NCBI GenBank assembly: GCA_016720925.1
Contig: JADKJR010000003.1
Span: forward strand, 372,001 to 436,000
DNA from: Betaproteobacteria bacterium
GTDB taxonomy: Bacteria; Pseudomonadota; Gammaproteobacteria; Burkholderiales; Usitatibacteraceae
Length of the DNA: 64,000 bases
Direction: 5' to 3'
Of this stretch, positions 9,124 to 18,384 are shown piece by piece. Each line of letters begins with the position of its first letter. The stretch's first letter is position 1. The notes under the pieces are model-generated. The model was not told where the DNA came from, ran no database searches, and worked only from the letters and a program-made list of their open reading frames with translations. A program made the translations under genes and the position numbers.

Positions 9124-9186
9124 GCAGGTTTATTCAAGTGAATAGCAGGTTTGTTCAACAAGTCGGCAGGTTTATGCAAGAAGCGG
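9124..9186. promoter_or_regulatory. Three tandem 21-bp direct repeats, candidate AraC-type operators
   Basis: GCAGGTTT begins at 9124, 9145 and 9166, each followed by a T(A/G)CAA-like or TTCAA core (ATTCAAG, GTTCAAC, ATGCAAG). The 21-bp period is two DNA turns, so all three face the same side. They lie between the divergent araC-like gene (start 9117) and a small ORF (start 9242). Three copies with no protospacer-like variation in length rule against a CRISPR. Confidence 0.75.
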
Positions 9187-9241
9187 GAGGGGAACGATCA
9201 CATACTAATTATGCGTTCAAACCTCATCGAAAGGGGGCATC

Positions 9242-9373
9242 ATGAAACGCTTCATTGACACTAACACCAATGCCGCTCAAGCGGTGACCTTGTTATTCCT
9301 CGCGAGTGCTTTGATATTTACGGTAGTCGGCAGCATCGTAACGCTTTATCAGGCTTTTGCCCGATTTTCATAG
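9242..9373 (+). CDS. 43-residue single-span membrane protein
   Basis: ATG 9242 to TAG, preceded by a strong ribosome site (AAAGGGGG, 9229-9236). A polar N-terminus (MKRFIDTNTNAAQA) leads into one hydrophobic helix of about 26 residues and a short tail, QAFARFS. No family recognised. It is read away from the araC-like gene, across the 21-bp repeats, and may be its target. It converges on pilU, whose stop is 17 nt away. Confidence 0.5.
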   Translation: MKRFIDTNTNAAQAVTLLFLASALIFTVVGSIVTLYQAFARFS

Positions 9374-9389
9374 CGCCGCTGGCTTGTGA

Positions 9390-10529
9390 CTACTTGACGA
9401 TTTCCAGGTGTTCGAGCCCCGCCGCCAGATCTTTTTCCTTGGCGTTCTTGCCTTCGAGTTTGATCTTCAGGCGCAAATCGTTTAACGAGTCCGCATTTCG
9501 CAGCGCGTCCTCGTAGGAAATCATGTCGGCCTCGAAAAGGTCGAACAGCGCTTGGTCGAATGTCTGCATGCCGATTTCCCGGGAGCGCTTCATGATCTCC
9601 TTGATCTCGTGCACTTCACCCTTGAAAATCAGATCCTGAATCAGCGGTGAATTCAGCAGGATCTCGATGGCGGCCACACGACCCTTGCCTTCTTTCTTGG
9701 GAATGAGCCGCTGCGAAACAAATGCTTTCAGGTTCAGCGACAAATCCATCAGTAACTGGTGGCGACGTTCTTCCGGGAAAAAGTTGATGATGCGGTCGAG
9801 CGCCTGATTGGTGGAATTGGCGTGCAGCGTCGACATGCACAAGTGGCCGGTTTCGGCGAAGGCAATCGCGTAGTCCATGGTCTCGCGGTCGCGAATTTCG
9901 CCGATCAGGATCACGTCCGGCGCCTGGCGAAGCGTGTTCTTCAGCGCCGCGAACCAGTTGTCCGTATCGACGCCAATTTCGCGCTGGGTGACGATGCAAT
10001 TCTTGTGTTCGTGCACATACTCAACCGGGTCCTCAATGGTAATGATGTGCCCGTAACTGTTTTCATTGCGATAGCCGATCATCGCCGCGAGCGACGTCGA
10101 TTTTCCGGAACCGGTACCACCAACCAGGATGACCAGTCCACGCTTGGTCATCGCCACGTCTTTCAGCACGACCGGCAGGTTCAAGTCTTCCATTTTGGGA
10201 ATGGCCGTCGTGATGGTACGCAGCACCAACCCGATTCTTCCCTGCTGCACGAATGCGTTGACGCGATAGCGTCCAATTCCCGCCGGCGCAATGGCGAAAT
10301 TGCATTCCTTGGTCGCTTCGAATTCGGCTGCCTGCTTGTCGGTCATGATCGACCGCGCGATCTCGCCGGTATGTATGGGCGACAGGCTCGACTGGGAAAC
10401 CGGCGTCATCTTGCCGTCGATCTTCATCGCAGGCGGAAACCCGGCCGTGAGAAACAGATCGGACGCCTTCTTCGCGAGCATCGCGCGCAACAATTCGTGT
10501 ACAAATTTTAGTGCCTGGTCACGTTCCAT
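9390..10529 (-). CDS. pilU: Type IV pilus retraction ATPase, PilU type
   Basis: 379 residues from the ATG at 10529 (MERDQALKF); the frame stays open upstream but that part overlaps pilT coding sequence. PilT/PilU-type secretion ATPase: Walker A GGTGSGKST near residue 138, the Asp box IEDPVEYVHE, Walker B ILIGEIRDRETM and the His box with HLCMSTLHAN. It has the C-terminal extension after the conserved core that distinguishes PilU from PilT. It follows pilT by 25 nt. PilU assists PilT in pilus retraction at the cytoplasmic face of the machine. Confidence 0.93.
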   Translation of the reverse strand: MERDQALKFVHELLRAMLAKKASDLFLTAGFPPAMKIDGKMTPVSQSSLSPIHTGEIARSIMTDKQAAEFEATKECNFAIAPAGIGRYRVNAFVQQGRIGLVLRTITTAIPKMEDLNLPVVLKDVAMTKRGLVILVGGTGSGKSTSLAAMIGYRNENSYGHIITIEDPVEYVHEHKNCIVTQREIGVDTDNWFAALKNTLRQAPDVILIGEIRDRETMDYAIAFAETGHLCMSTLHANSTNQALDRIINFFPEERRHQLLMDLSLNLKAFVSQRLIPKKEGKGRVAAIEILLNSPLIQDLIFKGEVHEIKEIMKRSREIGMQTFDQALFDLFEADMISYEDALRNADSLNDLRLKIKLEGKNAKEKDLAAGLEHLEIVK

Positions 10530-10554
10530 AAATTCTCCAGTGGCCGCAATACGA

Positions 10555-11595
10555 TCAATTAAACGCGTCTTTGTTGGAAGCCTTGTTGCGCGCTTCGGCA
10601 ATCGTGATGACGCCGCGTCGCACCAGATCGGCCAGATTCTGATCCATCGTCTGCATGCCGATGGCCTGCCCGGTTTGAATGGCCGAATACATTTGCGCAA
10701 CCTTGGATTCGCGAATCAGGTTGCGAATAGCGGGAGTGCCAATCATGATCTCGTGCGCCGCAACGCGGCCATTGCCGTCCTTGGTCTTGCATAGCGTCTG
10801 GGAAATTACCGCCCGCAGCGATTCGGACAACATGGCGCGAATCATTTCCTTCTCCGCGGCCGGGAACACGTCGATGATACGGTCGACCGTCTTCGCGGCA
10901 GAGCTGGTATGAAGCGTGCCAAATACCAGGTGTCCGGTTTCGGCGGCGGTCATCGCCAGGCGAATCGTTTCCAGATCGCGCATTTCACCTACCAGAATGA
11001 TGTCCGGATCTTCACGCAACGCTGATCTCAATGCGTTGGCAAAAGACAGCGTATGTGGCCCGACCTCACGCTGATTCATGAGGCACTTTTTTGACTCATG
11101 CACAAACTCGATCGGATCCTCAACCGTCAGGATATGGCCAAACTCATTGTCGTTGATATGGTTCACCATCGCCGCCAGCGTGGTGGATTTGCCGGAGCCG
11201 GTTGGCCCGGTCACCAGCACCATGCCGCGCGGCTGGTTGGAAATTTCCTCGAAAATTTTCGGTGCGTTGAGATCAGCCAGGGACAGGATCTTCGACGGGA
11301 TGGTACGCATGACCGCACCCGCGCCGCGCTGGTGATTGAATGCATTGACCCGGAAGCGAGCCAGATTTGGAATCTCAAAGGAGAAGTCGCACTCGAGGTT
11401 TTCCTCGTAATGCTTGCGCTGTCCATCATTCATGATGTCGTAGACCATGCCGTGTACGTCATCATGCGAGAGCGCGGGAACATTGATGCGCCGAACATCG
11501 CCGTGCACGCGGATCATGGGAGGCAGCCCGGCTGAAAGATGGAGATCGGATGCCTTGTTCTTGACACCAAATGCGAGGAGTTCAGCAATTTCCAT
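10555..11595 (-). CDS. pilT: Type IV pilus retraction ATPase PilT
   Basis: 346 residues. Walker A GPTGSGKST near residue 132, VEDPIEFVHE Asp box, Walker B ILVGEMRDLETI, His box GHLVFGTLHT and the PilT-specific AIRNLIRE motif near residue 270. Hexameric ATPase that depolymerises the type IV pilus and powers twitching motility. First gene of the pilT-pilU pair and divergent from yggS, an arrangement common in betaproteobacteria. Confidence 0.95.
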   Translation of the reverse strand: MEIAELLAFGVKNKASDLHLSAGLPPMIRVHGDVRRINVPALSHDDVHGMVYDIMNDGQRKHYEENLECDFSFEIPNLARFRVNAFNHQRGAGAVMRTIPSKILSLADLNAPKIFEEISNQPRGMVLVTGPTGSGKSTTLAAMVNHINDNEFGHILTVEDPIEFVHESKKCLMNQREVGPHTLSFANALRSALREDPDIILVGEMRDLETIRLAMTAAETGHLVFGTLHTSSAAKTVDRIIDVFPAAEKEMIRAMLSESLRAVISQTLCKTKDGNGRVAAHEIMIGTPAIRNLIRESKVAQMYSAIQTGQAIGMQTMDQNLADLVRRGVITIAEARNKASNKDAFN

Positions 11596-11732
11596 TTATA
11601 CTTTTCCTTGGCGGTTTCCAGCCGAACATGATGTTGGATTGAATCTGCGAATCGGCAAAATGGCCCATCGAACGGACACATTGCTTGCCAAAGCGAACGC
11701 AGTCAGCGAAAGTGGCTTCTCAGCGAGTGATT

Positions 11733-12425
11733 ATGTCCCCAATCGAATCGAACTTGCAACACGTGAGAGCCTGCATCAATGCCGCGATTGCACGATTGCC
11801 GCAGACGCGGCAACGGCCGGTAACACTGGTGGCCGTGTCGAAGGCGAAAGCAGTTGTCGAACTTCGCGAAGCGTTTGCCGCCGGACAGCGCGCATTCGGC
11901 GAAAATTATGTGCAGGAAGCCGTTACGAAAATCGAGGCGATGGCCAATTTGCGATCGCAGGGTTTGATTTGGCATTTCATCGGTCCGCTGCAGAGTAACA
12001 AAGCGAAGCACGTGGCCCAATTATTCGACTGGATGCATACCATCGACCGTTTGAAGATTGCCCAATCACTGTCGGCGCACCGCCATGGTCTGCCGCCGCT
12101 GAATGTTTGCCTGCAGATCAATGTCAGCGGGGAAGCCACCAAAAGCGGCGTGGTGCCCGCCAGCGCGCTGGCGCTTGCCCGCGAGATCGCCAGTCTGCCG
12201 GCCCTCAGATTTCGCGGGCTGATGACGATAATTGAAAATACCCCGGACGAAACCGCACAAAGGACGCAATTTCGTATCATGCATCAGTTGTTTGACGCGA
12301 TGAATCGGGACGGTCTCGCCATTGACACGCTTTCAATGGGCATGTCGCATGATTATGGTGTGGCGATAGAGGAGGGGGCCACCATGGTGCGGGTCGGCAG
12401 TGCAATTTTTGGAGCGAGATCTTGA
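11733..12425 (+). CDS. YggS/PLPBP-family pyridoxal-phosphate homeostasis protein
   Basis: 230 residues from the ATG at 11733 (MSPIESNLQHV); the frame is open back to 11685, but the family begins about here. The PLP lysine lies in VAVSK near residue 38, followed by the conserved RAFGENYVQEA and WHFIGPLQSNK motifs and the C-terminal MGMSHDY. It binds PLP in the alanine-racemase-like TIM barrel and balances free PLP and amino-acid pools. Its stop overlaps the TTG start of proC. Confidence 0.92.
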   Translation: MSPIESNLQHVRACINAAIARLPQTRQRPVTLVAVSKAKAVVELREAFAAGQRAFGENYVQEAVTKIEAMANLRSQGLIWHFIGPLQSNKAKHVAQLFDWMHTIDRLKIAQSLSAHRHGLPPLNVCLQINVSGEATKSGVVPASALALAREIASLPALRFRGLMTIIENTPDETAQRTQFRIMHQLFDAMNRDGLAIDTLSMGMSHDYGVAIEEGATMVRVGSAIFGARS

Positions 12426-13294
12426 AAATTCTGTTTATCGGTGGCGGCAACATGTGTCAGGCGATCATTGGCGGCCTTATCGCGAAAGGGACACCCACCA
12501 GCGACCTTCATGCGATTGAACCATTGGCGGAAACGCGCGCGGCGCTTGCAAGGGTGGGTGTCGCGTCAAGTGGCGAACTTCATGAACGCGATCTCGCTGT
12601 CGATGTCCTGGTTTTAGCTGTCAAGCCACAGATGATGATGGCTGCCGTCGCGCCGTTCGCAGGAAAGCTGAAGGCGCAGCTGGTAGTGAGCATTGCTGCT
12701 GGCATTCGCACGTCTGATCTTGCCAATTGGCTGTCGCGGGAAGCGGGAACACACGGCCCATCGGGCGGAAAGTCCATATTCGGAAACATCGTGCGCGCCA
12801 TGCCGAATACGCCTGCCCTGATTCGGGCCGGCATCACGGGGCTGTTCGCCATGCCATGCGTCAGCAAGGATTCGCGTGCAGTGGTGGAGATGTTAATGGG
12901 TGCCGTCGGCAAGACGGCGTGGTTTGACAAAGAGGCAATGCTGGATGCGGTCACCGCCGTTTCCGGCAGCGGCCCTGCGTACGTGTTCTATTTCATCGAG
13001 GCATTGGAGCAAGCGGCACAGGAGCTCGGCTTTGACGAATCCACAGCGCGCGAATTTGCGCTGCAGACATTTCTCGGTAGTGCGCAGCTCGCCGCGCACA
13101 GCGATGAGGCGCCAGCGGTGTTGCGGCAACGCGTCACCTCCAAACGCGGCACAACCGAGCGCGCCATTGAGGCCTTTGATGCGCAAAAAATGAAGCAGCA
13201 CTTCATTGCCGGTGTTGCGGCAGCGTGCGAACGCTCGCGCGAGCTGGGGGACGAAATGAGCGGGGAAACCGCTGACGAAACGGGAAAAATCTGA
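12422..13294 (+). CDS. proC: Pyrroline-5-carboxylate reductase
   Basis: 290 residues from a TTG start overlapping the yggS stop (TTGA). The Rossmann motif IGGGNMCQAIIGGL is at the N-terminus, and the family signature SGSGPAYVFYFIEAL lies near residue 180. Last step of proline synthesis, using NAD(P)H. A GGAGCGAG ribosome site supports the TTG. The stop overlaps the start of yggT. proA, another proline gene, is 7 kb away on the other strand. Confidence 0.93.
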   Translation: MKILFIGGGNMCQAIIGGLIAKGTPTSDLHAIEPLAETRAALARVGVASSGELHERDLAVDVLVLAVKPQMMMAAVAPFAGKLKAQLVVSIAAGIRTSDLANWLSREAGTHGPSGGKSIFGNIVRAMPNTPALIRAGITGLFAMPCVSKDSRAVVEMLMGAVGKTAWFDKEAMLDAVTAVSGSGPAYVFYFIEALEQAAQELGFDESTAREFALQTFLGSAQLAAHSDEAPAVLRQRVTSKRGTTERAIEAFDAQKMKQHFIAGVAAACERSRELGDEMSGETADETGKI

Positions 13295-13887
13295 TGGCCA
13301 CGCAAGCACTGACCTACCTGCTGGAGACCGTATTCAACCTGTTTGTCCTGGCGGTGCTCACACGCTTTTATGCCCAGGCGTTCCGGGCGCCGTTTCGCAA
13401 TCCTATCGCCAATTTCGTCGTTGCATTGACTGACTTTGCGGTGAAACCAATGCGCAAAGTCGTTCCCGGGGTCATGGGCCTCGATCTCGCTTCATTTGTG
13501 GTGGCGTGGATTGCGCAGACCGTTCTGCTCGTTGCCATCTATGCAATCGTGAGCATCAATATGCTTATTGTGCCCGGATTTTGGCCGACCGTTTTCCTCC
13601 TGGCGCTGGTGAAGCTTCTCAAGTTATCCATCTATCTGCTCATGGGCGTGGTCATCATTCAGGCGGTTATTTCCTGGATCAGCCCCTACCATCCCATCCG
13701 GCCATTCTTTGATGCCCTGTGTCGACCATTCCTGCGGCCATTTCAGCGCGTGATACCACTGGTCGGTGGGGTTGATTTATCGCCGATGGTCCTGCTGGTC
13801 ATCCTGCAGGTCATTCTGATTGCGCCGATGGCCTGGTTGGAGCTGGAGACCGGCAAACTTTTGCTGAGGCTGTTTGGCGCGGGGTGA
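13294..13887 (+). CDS. YggT-family membrane protein
   Basis: 197 residues, two tandem YGGT domains each with a pair of membrane helices and an amphipathic stretch (FRNPIANFVVALTDFAVKPM; DALCRPFLRPFQRVIP). It overlaps the last base of the proC stop codon, the usual yggS-proC-yggT order. The family is linked to osmotic shock resistance and envelope assembly; the exact function is unknown. Confidence 0.9.
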   Translation: MATQALTYLLETVFNLFVLAVLTRFYAQAFRAPFRNPIANFVVALTDFAVKPMRKVVPGVMGLDLASFVVAWIAQTVLLVAIYAIVSINMLIVPGFWPTVFLLALVKLLKLSIYLLMGVVIIQAVISWISPYHPIRPFFDALCRPFLRPFQRVIPLVGGVDLSPMVLLVILQVILIAPMAWLELETGKLLLRLFGAG

Positions 13888-13990
13888 TTCGCGCGCGGCA
13901 ACAGGTGCATTTCCTTGCAAATCGGCCCTCTGTGCAAGCATCATGTGAATTGGTGCAGGAACATATCCTTCGCGCCGATGCAGTACACTC

Positions 13991-16153
13991 TTGAACGACG
14001 CAAATTTGAAGCGAACGCCAGACGTGGATTTCAACGCAAATATCAATAGCCGCTTTGAAACTGAAATTGCCCGCTATAACCAATGGCGGCAAGGCCTCAC
14101 GAGCGCCGTCCATGAATATCACGACTGGCTGGAGCGAACCAACCAGCTCGATGTGCAGCAGTCGATCCGCTTTTACGACCTGCTGGAGACCCTCAATCGT
14201 GGCCGGTTGATGCTGGCGTTCCTGGCTGAATACTCCCGTGGCAAGTCGGAACTGATCAACGCCCTGTTTTTTTCGAGCTTCCACGAGCGCTTGCTGCCGT
14301 CGGACGTTGGCCGAACAACGATGTGCCCGACAGAGTTGTTTCACGATCCCAACGAAGAGCCGTATCTCAAATTATTGTCGGTGGAAACGCGCTATCGCGA
14401 CGAGTCGATTTCGCAATTGAAGAACATGCCGGTGGAATGGTCGAAAATCCGCCTGAACGTGAACAACCCGAAGGAAATGAAGCAAGCCCTGTCCGCGCTG
14501 GCGGACACCAAACGCGTCTATGCGCTTGATGCGCGAATGATGGGGCTAATCCCCATGTTCGATGACTCCGGAGAAGGGCCAAGCGAGGACGATATTGTCG
14601 AGGTGCCGGCGTGGCGTTATGCGATCATCAATTATCCCCACCCGCTCCTGACCAATGGCCTGTCGATTTTGGACACGCCCGGCCTGAACGCGCTCGGGTT
14701 GGAGCCGGAGCTGACACTTTCCACGGTGCCAAATGCCCACGCGGTGTTGTTTCTGCTTGCCATCGATACGGGTGTGACGAAGAGTGATCTGGAAATCTGG
14801 GATCGTTACGTGAAGGTCGGATTGCCGGCCAAAATTGCGGTCCTGAACAAGATTGATGTGATGTGGGACGAGCTCAAGACGGAGCCGGAAATCAAGGCCG
14901 GCATGCAGCGCATGATGGATATCACCTGTTCGCAGCTCGGTCTGCCACCCGAGAAAGTATTCGCGCTGTCCGCCCAGAAAGCGCTTGTAGGGCGCATCAA
15001 GGGCGATCGCGAAATGGTTGAGCGCTCGGGCATTGAAAAGCTTGAAGCCTATTTGGCCAATGAAATAATTCCGATCAAGCGCCAATTGCTGGCCAAGGCA
15101 GTCACCAGCGAAATAGGCGCCATGATGATTGCCAGTCACCGTAGTTGCGCGAAGAAACTTGAAGCCAATCAGGCGCAATTGCAGGAACTCGCGGCGCTAT
15201 CAGGCAAGAGCCGCGAACTCACCATCCAGCTCTGGAAAAAGGTAAGCGCGGAAAAAGAAGCCTACAACGAGGCGTTAACCGAATATAAAATTCAGCGCAC
15301 CGCTTTCAACCAGAAGCGCAATGCCCTGCTTGATGTTTTTAATCCGACGAAGCTGGATGTGCTGTGCTCACGCAGCCACCAGGCGCTCAATGACTCATGG
15401 ACCACACGTGGGCTCACGAGCGGCATGCGCGAACTGATTCGCCTGCTCGGCGATGAATTCAAGGCCGTCAATCTCGCGGGTGATGATATTTTTCGGTTGA
15501 TGGAGGGCGTGTACAACACATTCCATGTGCGGTTCAAATTCGACCAGATGGATTTCCCGCCGCTCGACTTCGAAGGCCCGCGCAACAAGCTGCAACTCCT
15601 GATTTATGAAACCGAGCAGTTTTGCCGGGACCCGGTCAATATCGTCATGACCGAAAAACGTTTCATGGTGCGGCGTTTCTGGCGCATGCTGATCGATGCG
15701 GCACGGAAGATTTTCAATGAGGCACGGACCGACACCGAGCGCTGGCTGGCCGCCGTGCCATTACCCCTGGAAACGCAGATCAGGGATCATAAGGCGACGT
15801 TGCAGTCGCGCCTCGATTCGCTGGCAAAAATTAACGCGCGAGGCGGGGCCATCACCGAAGAGGTCACCAAGCTGCAAGCGCAGCGTAAGGAAATCCAGAG
15901 TCAAGTTGACATGATCACCGCGCTGATCATGAAAGTTCGTGATGTTGGCGCGCCCCCAAGCGCGGTGGCGCCCCCGCCCCCGATTGCGGCGCATGCCAGG
16001 CCAAAACCTGTCGCCGAACCCATTCCGGACTTCCTGAAGACCATTAAAACGGAAATTGCCCCGAAAGAACCTGCGACGGAATTCCTGAAAACCCAGAAGT
16101 TGGATCTTGCGACGACTCAGAAGCTGGATATTTCGGGCCTGTCGCAGCAGTAG
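13991..16153 (+). CDS. Dynamin-family GTPase
   Basis: 720 residues, apparently from a TTG at 13991, because the frame has a stop at 13946 and no ATG. GTPase motifs: a G1 variant AEYSRGKS near residue 78 (first glycine replaced), G3 DTPG near residue 230 and G4 NKID near residue 290. The rest is predicted helical, with a likely coiled coil around 395-445 and 600-650. It ends in a proline-rich linker and a short duplicated tail (DFLKT/EFLKT, then TQKLD twice). I see no clear membrane span. Bacterial dynamins remodel or stabilise membranes; the role here is unknown. It may sit at the end of the yggS-proC-yggT unit (103-bp gap). Confidence 0.82.
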   Translation: MNDANLKRTPDVDFNANINSRFETEIARYNQWRQGLTSAVHEYHDWLERTNQLDVQQSIRFYDLLETLNRGRLMLAFLAEYSRGKSELINALFFSSFHERLLPSDVGRTTMCPTELFHDPNEEPYLKLLSVETRYRDESISQLKNMPVEWSKIRLNVNNPKEMKQALSALADTKRVYALDARMMGLIPMFDDSGEGPSEDDIVEVPAWRYAIINYPHPLLTNGLSILDTPGLNALGLEPELTLSTVPNAHAVLFLLAIDTGVTKSDLEIWDRYVKVGLPAKIAVLNKIDVMWDELKTEPEIKAGMQRMMDITCSQLGLPPEKVFALSAQKALVGRIKGDREMVERSGIEKLEAYLANEIIPIKRQLLAKAVTSEIGAMMIASHRSCAKKLEANQAQLQELAALSGKSRELTIQLWKKVSAEKEAYNEALTEYKIQRTAFNQKRNALLDVFNPTKLDVLCSRSHQALNDSWTTRGLTSGMRELIRLLGDEFKAVNLAGDDIFRLMEGVYNTFHVRFKFDQMDFPPLDFEGPRNKLQLLIYETEQFCRDPVNIVMTEKRFMVRRFWRMLIDAARKIFNEARTDTERWLAAVPLPLETQIRDHKATLQSRLDSLAKINARGGAITEEVTKLQAQRKEIQSQVDMITALIMKVRDVGAPPSAVAPPPPIAAHARPKPVAEPIPDFLKTIKTEIAPKEPATEFLKTQKLDLATTQKLDISGLSQQ

Positions 16154-16189
16154 CGCCATGGGTTGTGCGGACTTTGGGCCGCCTGTCGC

Positions 16190-17641
16190 CTAGACAAGGA
16201 TGACGTCGTACTGCTCCTGGGTATAGGACGTCTCGACCGACAATGAGATCGGTTTCTTGATGAAATCTTCAAGCATGGTCATGCCCTGCGATTCCTCATC
16301 GAGGAAGCGATCGATAACGGTTTGTGAGGCGAGGATACGAAATTCCTTTGCGTCGAACTGTCGCGCGGACCGCATGATTTCGCGCAGGATTTCGTAGCAG
16401 ACCGTCTGTGCGGATTTGATTTCACCGCGACCGGTGCAAGTCGGACAGGCTTCGCAAAGTACATGCGCAAGGCTTTCACGGGTGCGTTTGCGCGTCATTT
16501 CCACCAAACCCAGCTGCGTAAATCCGTTGACTGTGATGCGTGTACGGTCGCGCGACAGAGACTTGTGAAACTCGTTTAGTACCGCATTCTTGTGTTCGTC
16601 GCTGTCCATGTCGATGAAATCGACGATGATGATGCCGCCCAGATTGCGCAAGCGCAATTGGCGGGCAACGGCCTGCGTGGCTTCTAGGTTGGTCTTGAAA
16701 ATGGTGTCGTCGAAGCTGCGACCGGAGACAAAGGCGCCGGTGTTCACGTCGACCGTGGTGAGCGCTTCGGTCTGGTCGAATATGAGATACCCGCCGGACT
16801 TCAGATCCACCCGGCGCGCGAGCGCTCGCTCGATTTCATCCTCGGCGACGAACAGGTCGAACAGGGTAGGTTCACCGCTGTAATGTTCCAGCACAGATAG
16901 TGATTTGCGCATATAGCGTTCCGCGAAATCCACCATCCTCGCGTACGTTTCGCGGGAGTCGACGATGATGCGTTCGGTTTCCTTGGTCACGAGATCGCGC
17001 AGCACGCGCAGGGACAGATCGAGATCCTGATAAAGCAGCATTTGCGGTGGCGCTGTTTTTGCGACTTCCGAAATGCCGCGCCAGAGTTTGATCAGGTACT
17101 CGATATCCGATGTCAGTTCTTCGTCGGTCGCCGTTTCGGCGACGGTGCGGACGATGAAGCCGCCGGTCTCGCCTTCGGGCATCAGTTGATGCAGTTTCTC
17201 CCGCAGGTTTTCGCGCTCGACTTCGTCCTCAATGCGCTGCGAAATGCCGATATGCTGATCCCCCGGCAAATACACCAGCAAGCGGCCGGCGATGGAAATC
17301 TGCGTGGACAGCCGCGCACCTTTGCTGCCGATCGGATCCTTGATGACTTGCACCACCAGCGTCTGACCTTCATGAAGCAGCTTCTCGATGGGCTTTTGCT
17401 CGGCGCTCTTGTTTGAAGCCCAGACTTCGGCGACGTGCAGAAACGCCGCGCGCGCCAGGCCAATTTCGATGAAGGCAGATTGCATCCCCGGCAGTACACG
17501 TCCGACCCGGCCCAAATAAATATTGCCGACCAGGCCACGGTTGGAACCGCGTTCGACATGCAACTCCTGTACGGCGCCGAGTTCCATGACGGCAACACGG
17601 GTTTCCTGCGGCGTGACATTGATGAGGATTTGCTCGTTCAC
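16190..17641 (-). CDS. rng: Ribonuclease G
   Basis: 483 residues. N-terminal S1 domain (about 37-130), then the RNase E/G catalytic domain with DVNTGAF and FIDMDSDEHK, the two Mg2+-binding aspartates, and the Zn-link CPTCTGRG near residue 405. The size and absence of a long C-terminal scaffold identify RNase G rather than E. It matures the 16S rRNA 5' end and takes part in mRNA decay. It is the last gene of the leuS-to-rng operon, 109 bp after maf. Confidence 0.95.
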   Translation of the reverse strand: MNEQILINVTPQETRVAVMELGAVQELHVERGSNRGLVGNIYLGRVGRVLPGMQSAFIEIGLARAAFLHVAEVWASNKSAEQKPIEKLLHEGQTLVVQVIKDPIGSKGARLSTQISIAGRLLVYLPGDQHIGISQRIEDEVERENLREKLHQLMPEGETGGFIVRTVAETATDEELTSDIEYLIKLWRGISEVAKTAPPQMLLYQDLDLSLRVLRDLVTKETERIIVDSRETYARMVDFAERYMRKSLSVLEHYSGEPTLFDLFVAEDEIERALARRVDLKSGGYLIFDQTEALTTVDVNTGAFVSGRSFDDTIFKTNLEATQAVARQLRLRNLGGIIIVDFIDMDSDEHKNAVLNEFHKSLSRDRTRITVNGFTQLGLVEMTRKRTRESLAHVLCEACPTCTGRGEIKSAQTVCYEILREIMRSARQFDAKEFRILASQTVIDRFLDEESQGMTMLEDFIKKPISLSVETSYTQEQYDVILV

Positions 17642-17750
17642 GGAATGGATTCTCTTGAAAGGGGTGACGCCACGCGGCGAAGAGCAGGGAGCTGCACGTT
17701 AGCTCGAATTTTGCCGCGATGGCGAATGGTGCTGTTGCATCGCAAAGTAC

Positions 17751-18365
17751 TCAGACCTGCACGCCGCATTGTCGCAGCAGTATCGCCGTCTCGTAAAGCG
17801 GCAATCCCATCACCCCCGAGTAGCTTCCGGACAGCTTGGCGATAAATTTTGACGCAATGCCTTGTATGGCGTACGCGCCAGCCTTGTCCATCGGTTCGCC
17901 GGTCTCGACATAGTGCTTGATTTCGTCTTCGCTCAGCTTGGCGAACGTAACGAGGCTGGTCGTCAATACTTGTTTGATTTCATGGTTCACGGCAACAGCA
18001 ACAGCGGTGAGCACCTGGTGGGACTCGCCGGCCAATTGCGTCAGCATGCGAATTGCATCGGCTTTATCGGCGGGCTTGCCCAGGATATGTCCATCGAGCG
18101 TGACAGTAGTATCCGCGGTGAGGATGGGACGCGGGGTGAGGCGTCGCTCGCGCATCAACCGAATGGCGGTGTCGGCTTTGAGAGTCACGATGCGTTGTAC
18201 GTATGCGTGCGCCGTTTCGTCTTTGAGTGGCGCTTCGTCCACATCGATTCGCGGCGCATGTTCGCGAATCATGAGGAGCTCGTAACGCACGCCGATTTGC
18301 TTCAGCAGCTCGCGACGGCGGGGGCTCTTCGATGCCAGGTAAATGATGTTCGATGACGGTTGCAT
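17751..18365 (-). CDS. maf: Maf-family nucleoside triphosphate pyrophosphatase (YhdE-like)
   Basis: 204 residues from the ATG at 18365 (MQPSSNIIYLASKSPRRREL); the longer open frame overlaps rlmH. The N-terminal SKSPRRRELL motif and ADTTV are the Maf signature. The family hydrolyses non-canonical or excess dTTP/UTP-type nucleotides. Position directly before rng, as in E. coli, favours the YhdE subgroup. Confidence 0.92.
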   Translation of the reverse strand: MQPSSNIIYLASKSPRRRELLKQIGVRYELLMIREHAPRIDVDEAPLKDETAHAYVQRIVTLKADTAIRLMRERRLTPRPILTADTTVTLDGHILGKPADKADAIRMLTQLAGESHQVLTAVAVAVNHEIKQVLTTSLVTFAKLSEDEIKHYVETGEPMDKAGAYAIQGIASKFIAKLSGSYSGVMGLPLYETAILLRQCGVQV

Positions 18366-18384
18366 GGCGTTGGACAGGTGATTT

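Noticed and set aside
9124..9186. Short CRISPR array
   Set aside because: The units are directly abutting 21-mers with no spacers, and no cas genes are present.
10530..10700. 57-residue N-terminal extension of PilU
   Set aside because: It overlaps the end of pilT coding sequence, and the PilU family begins at MERDQALKF.
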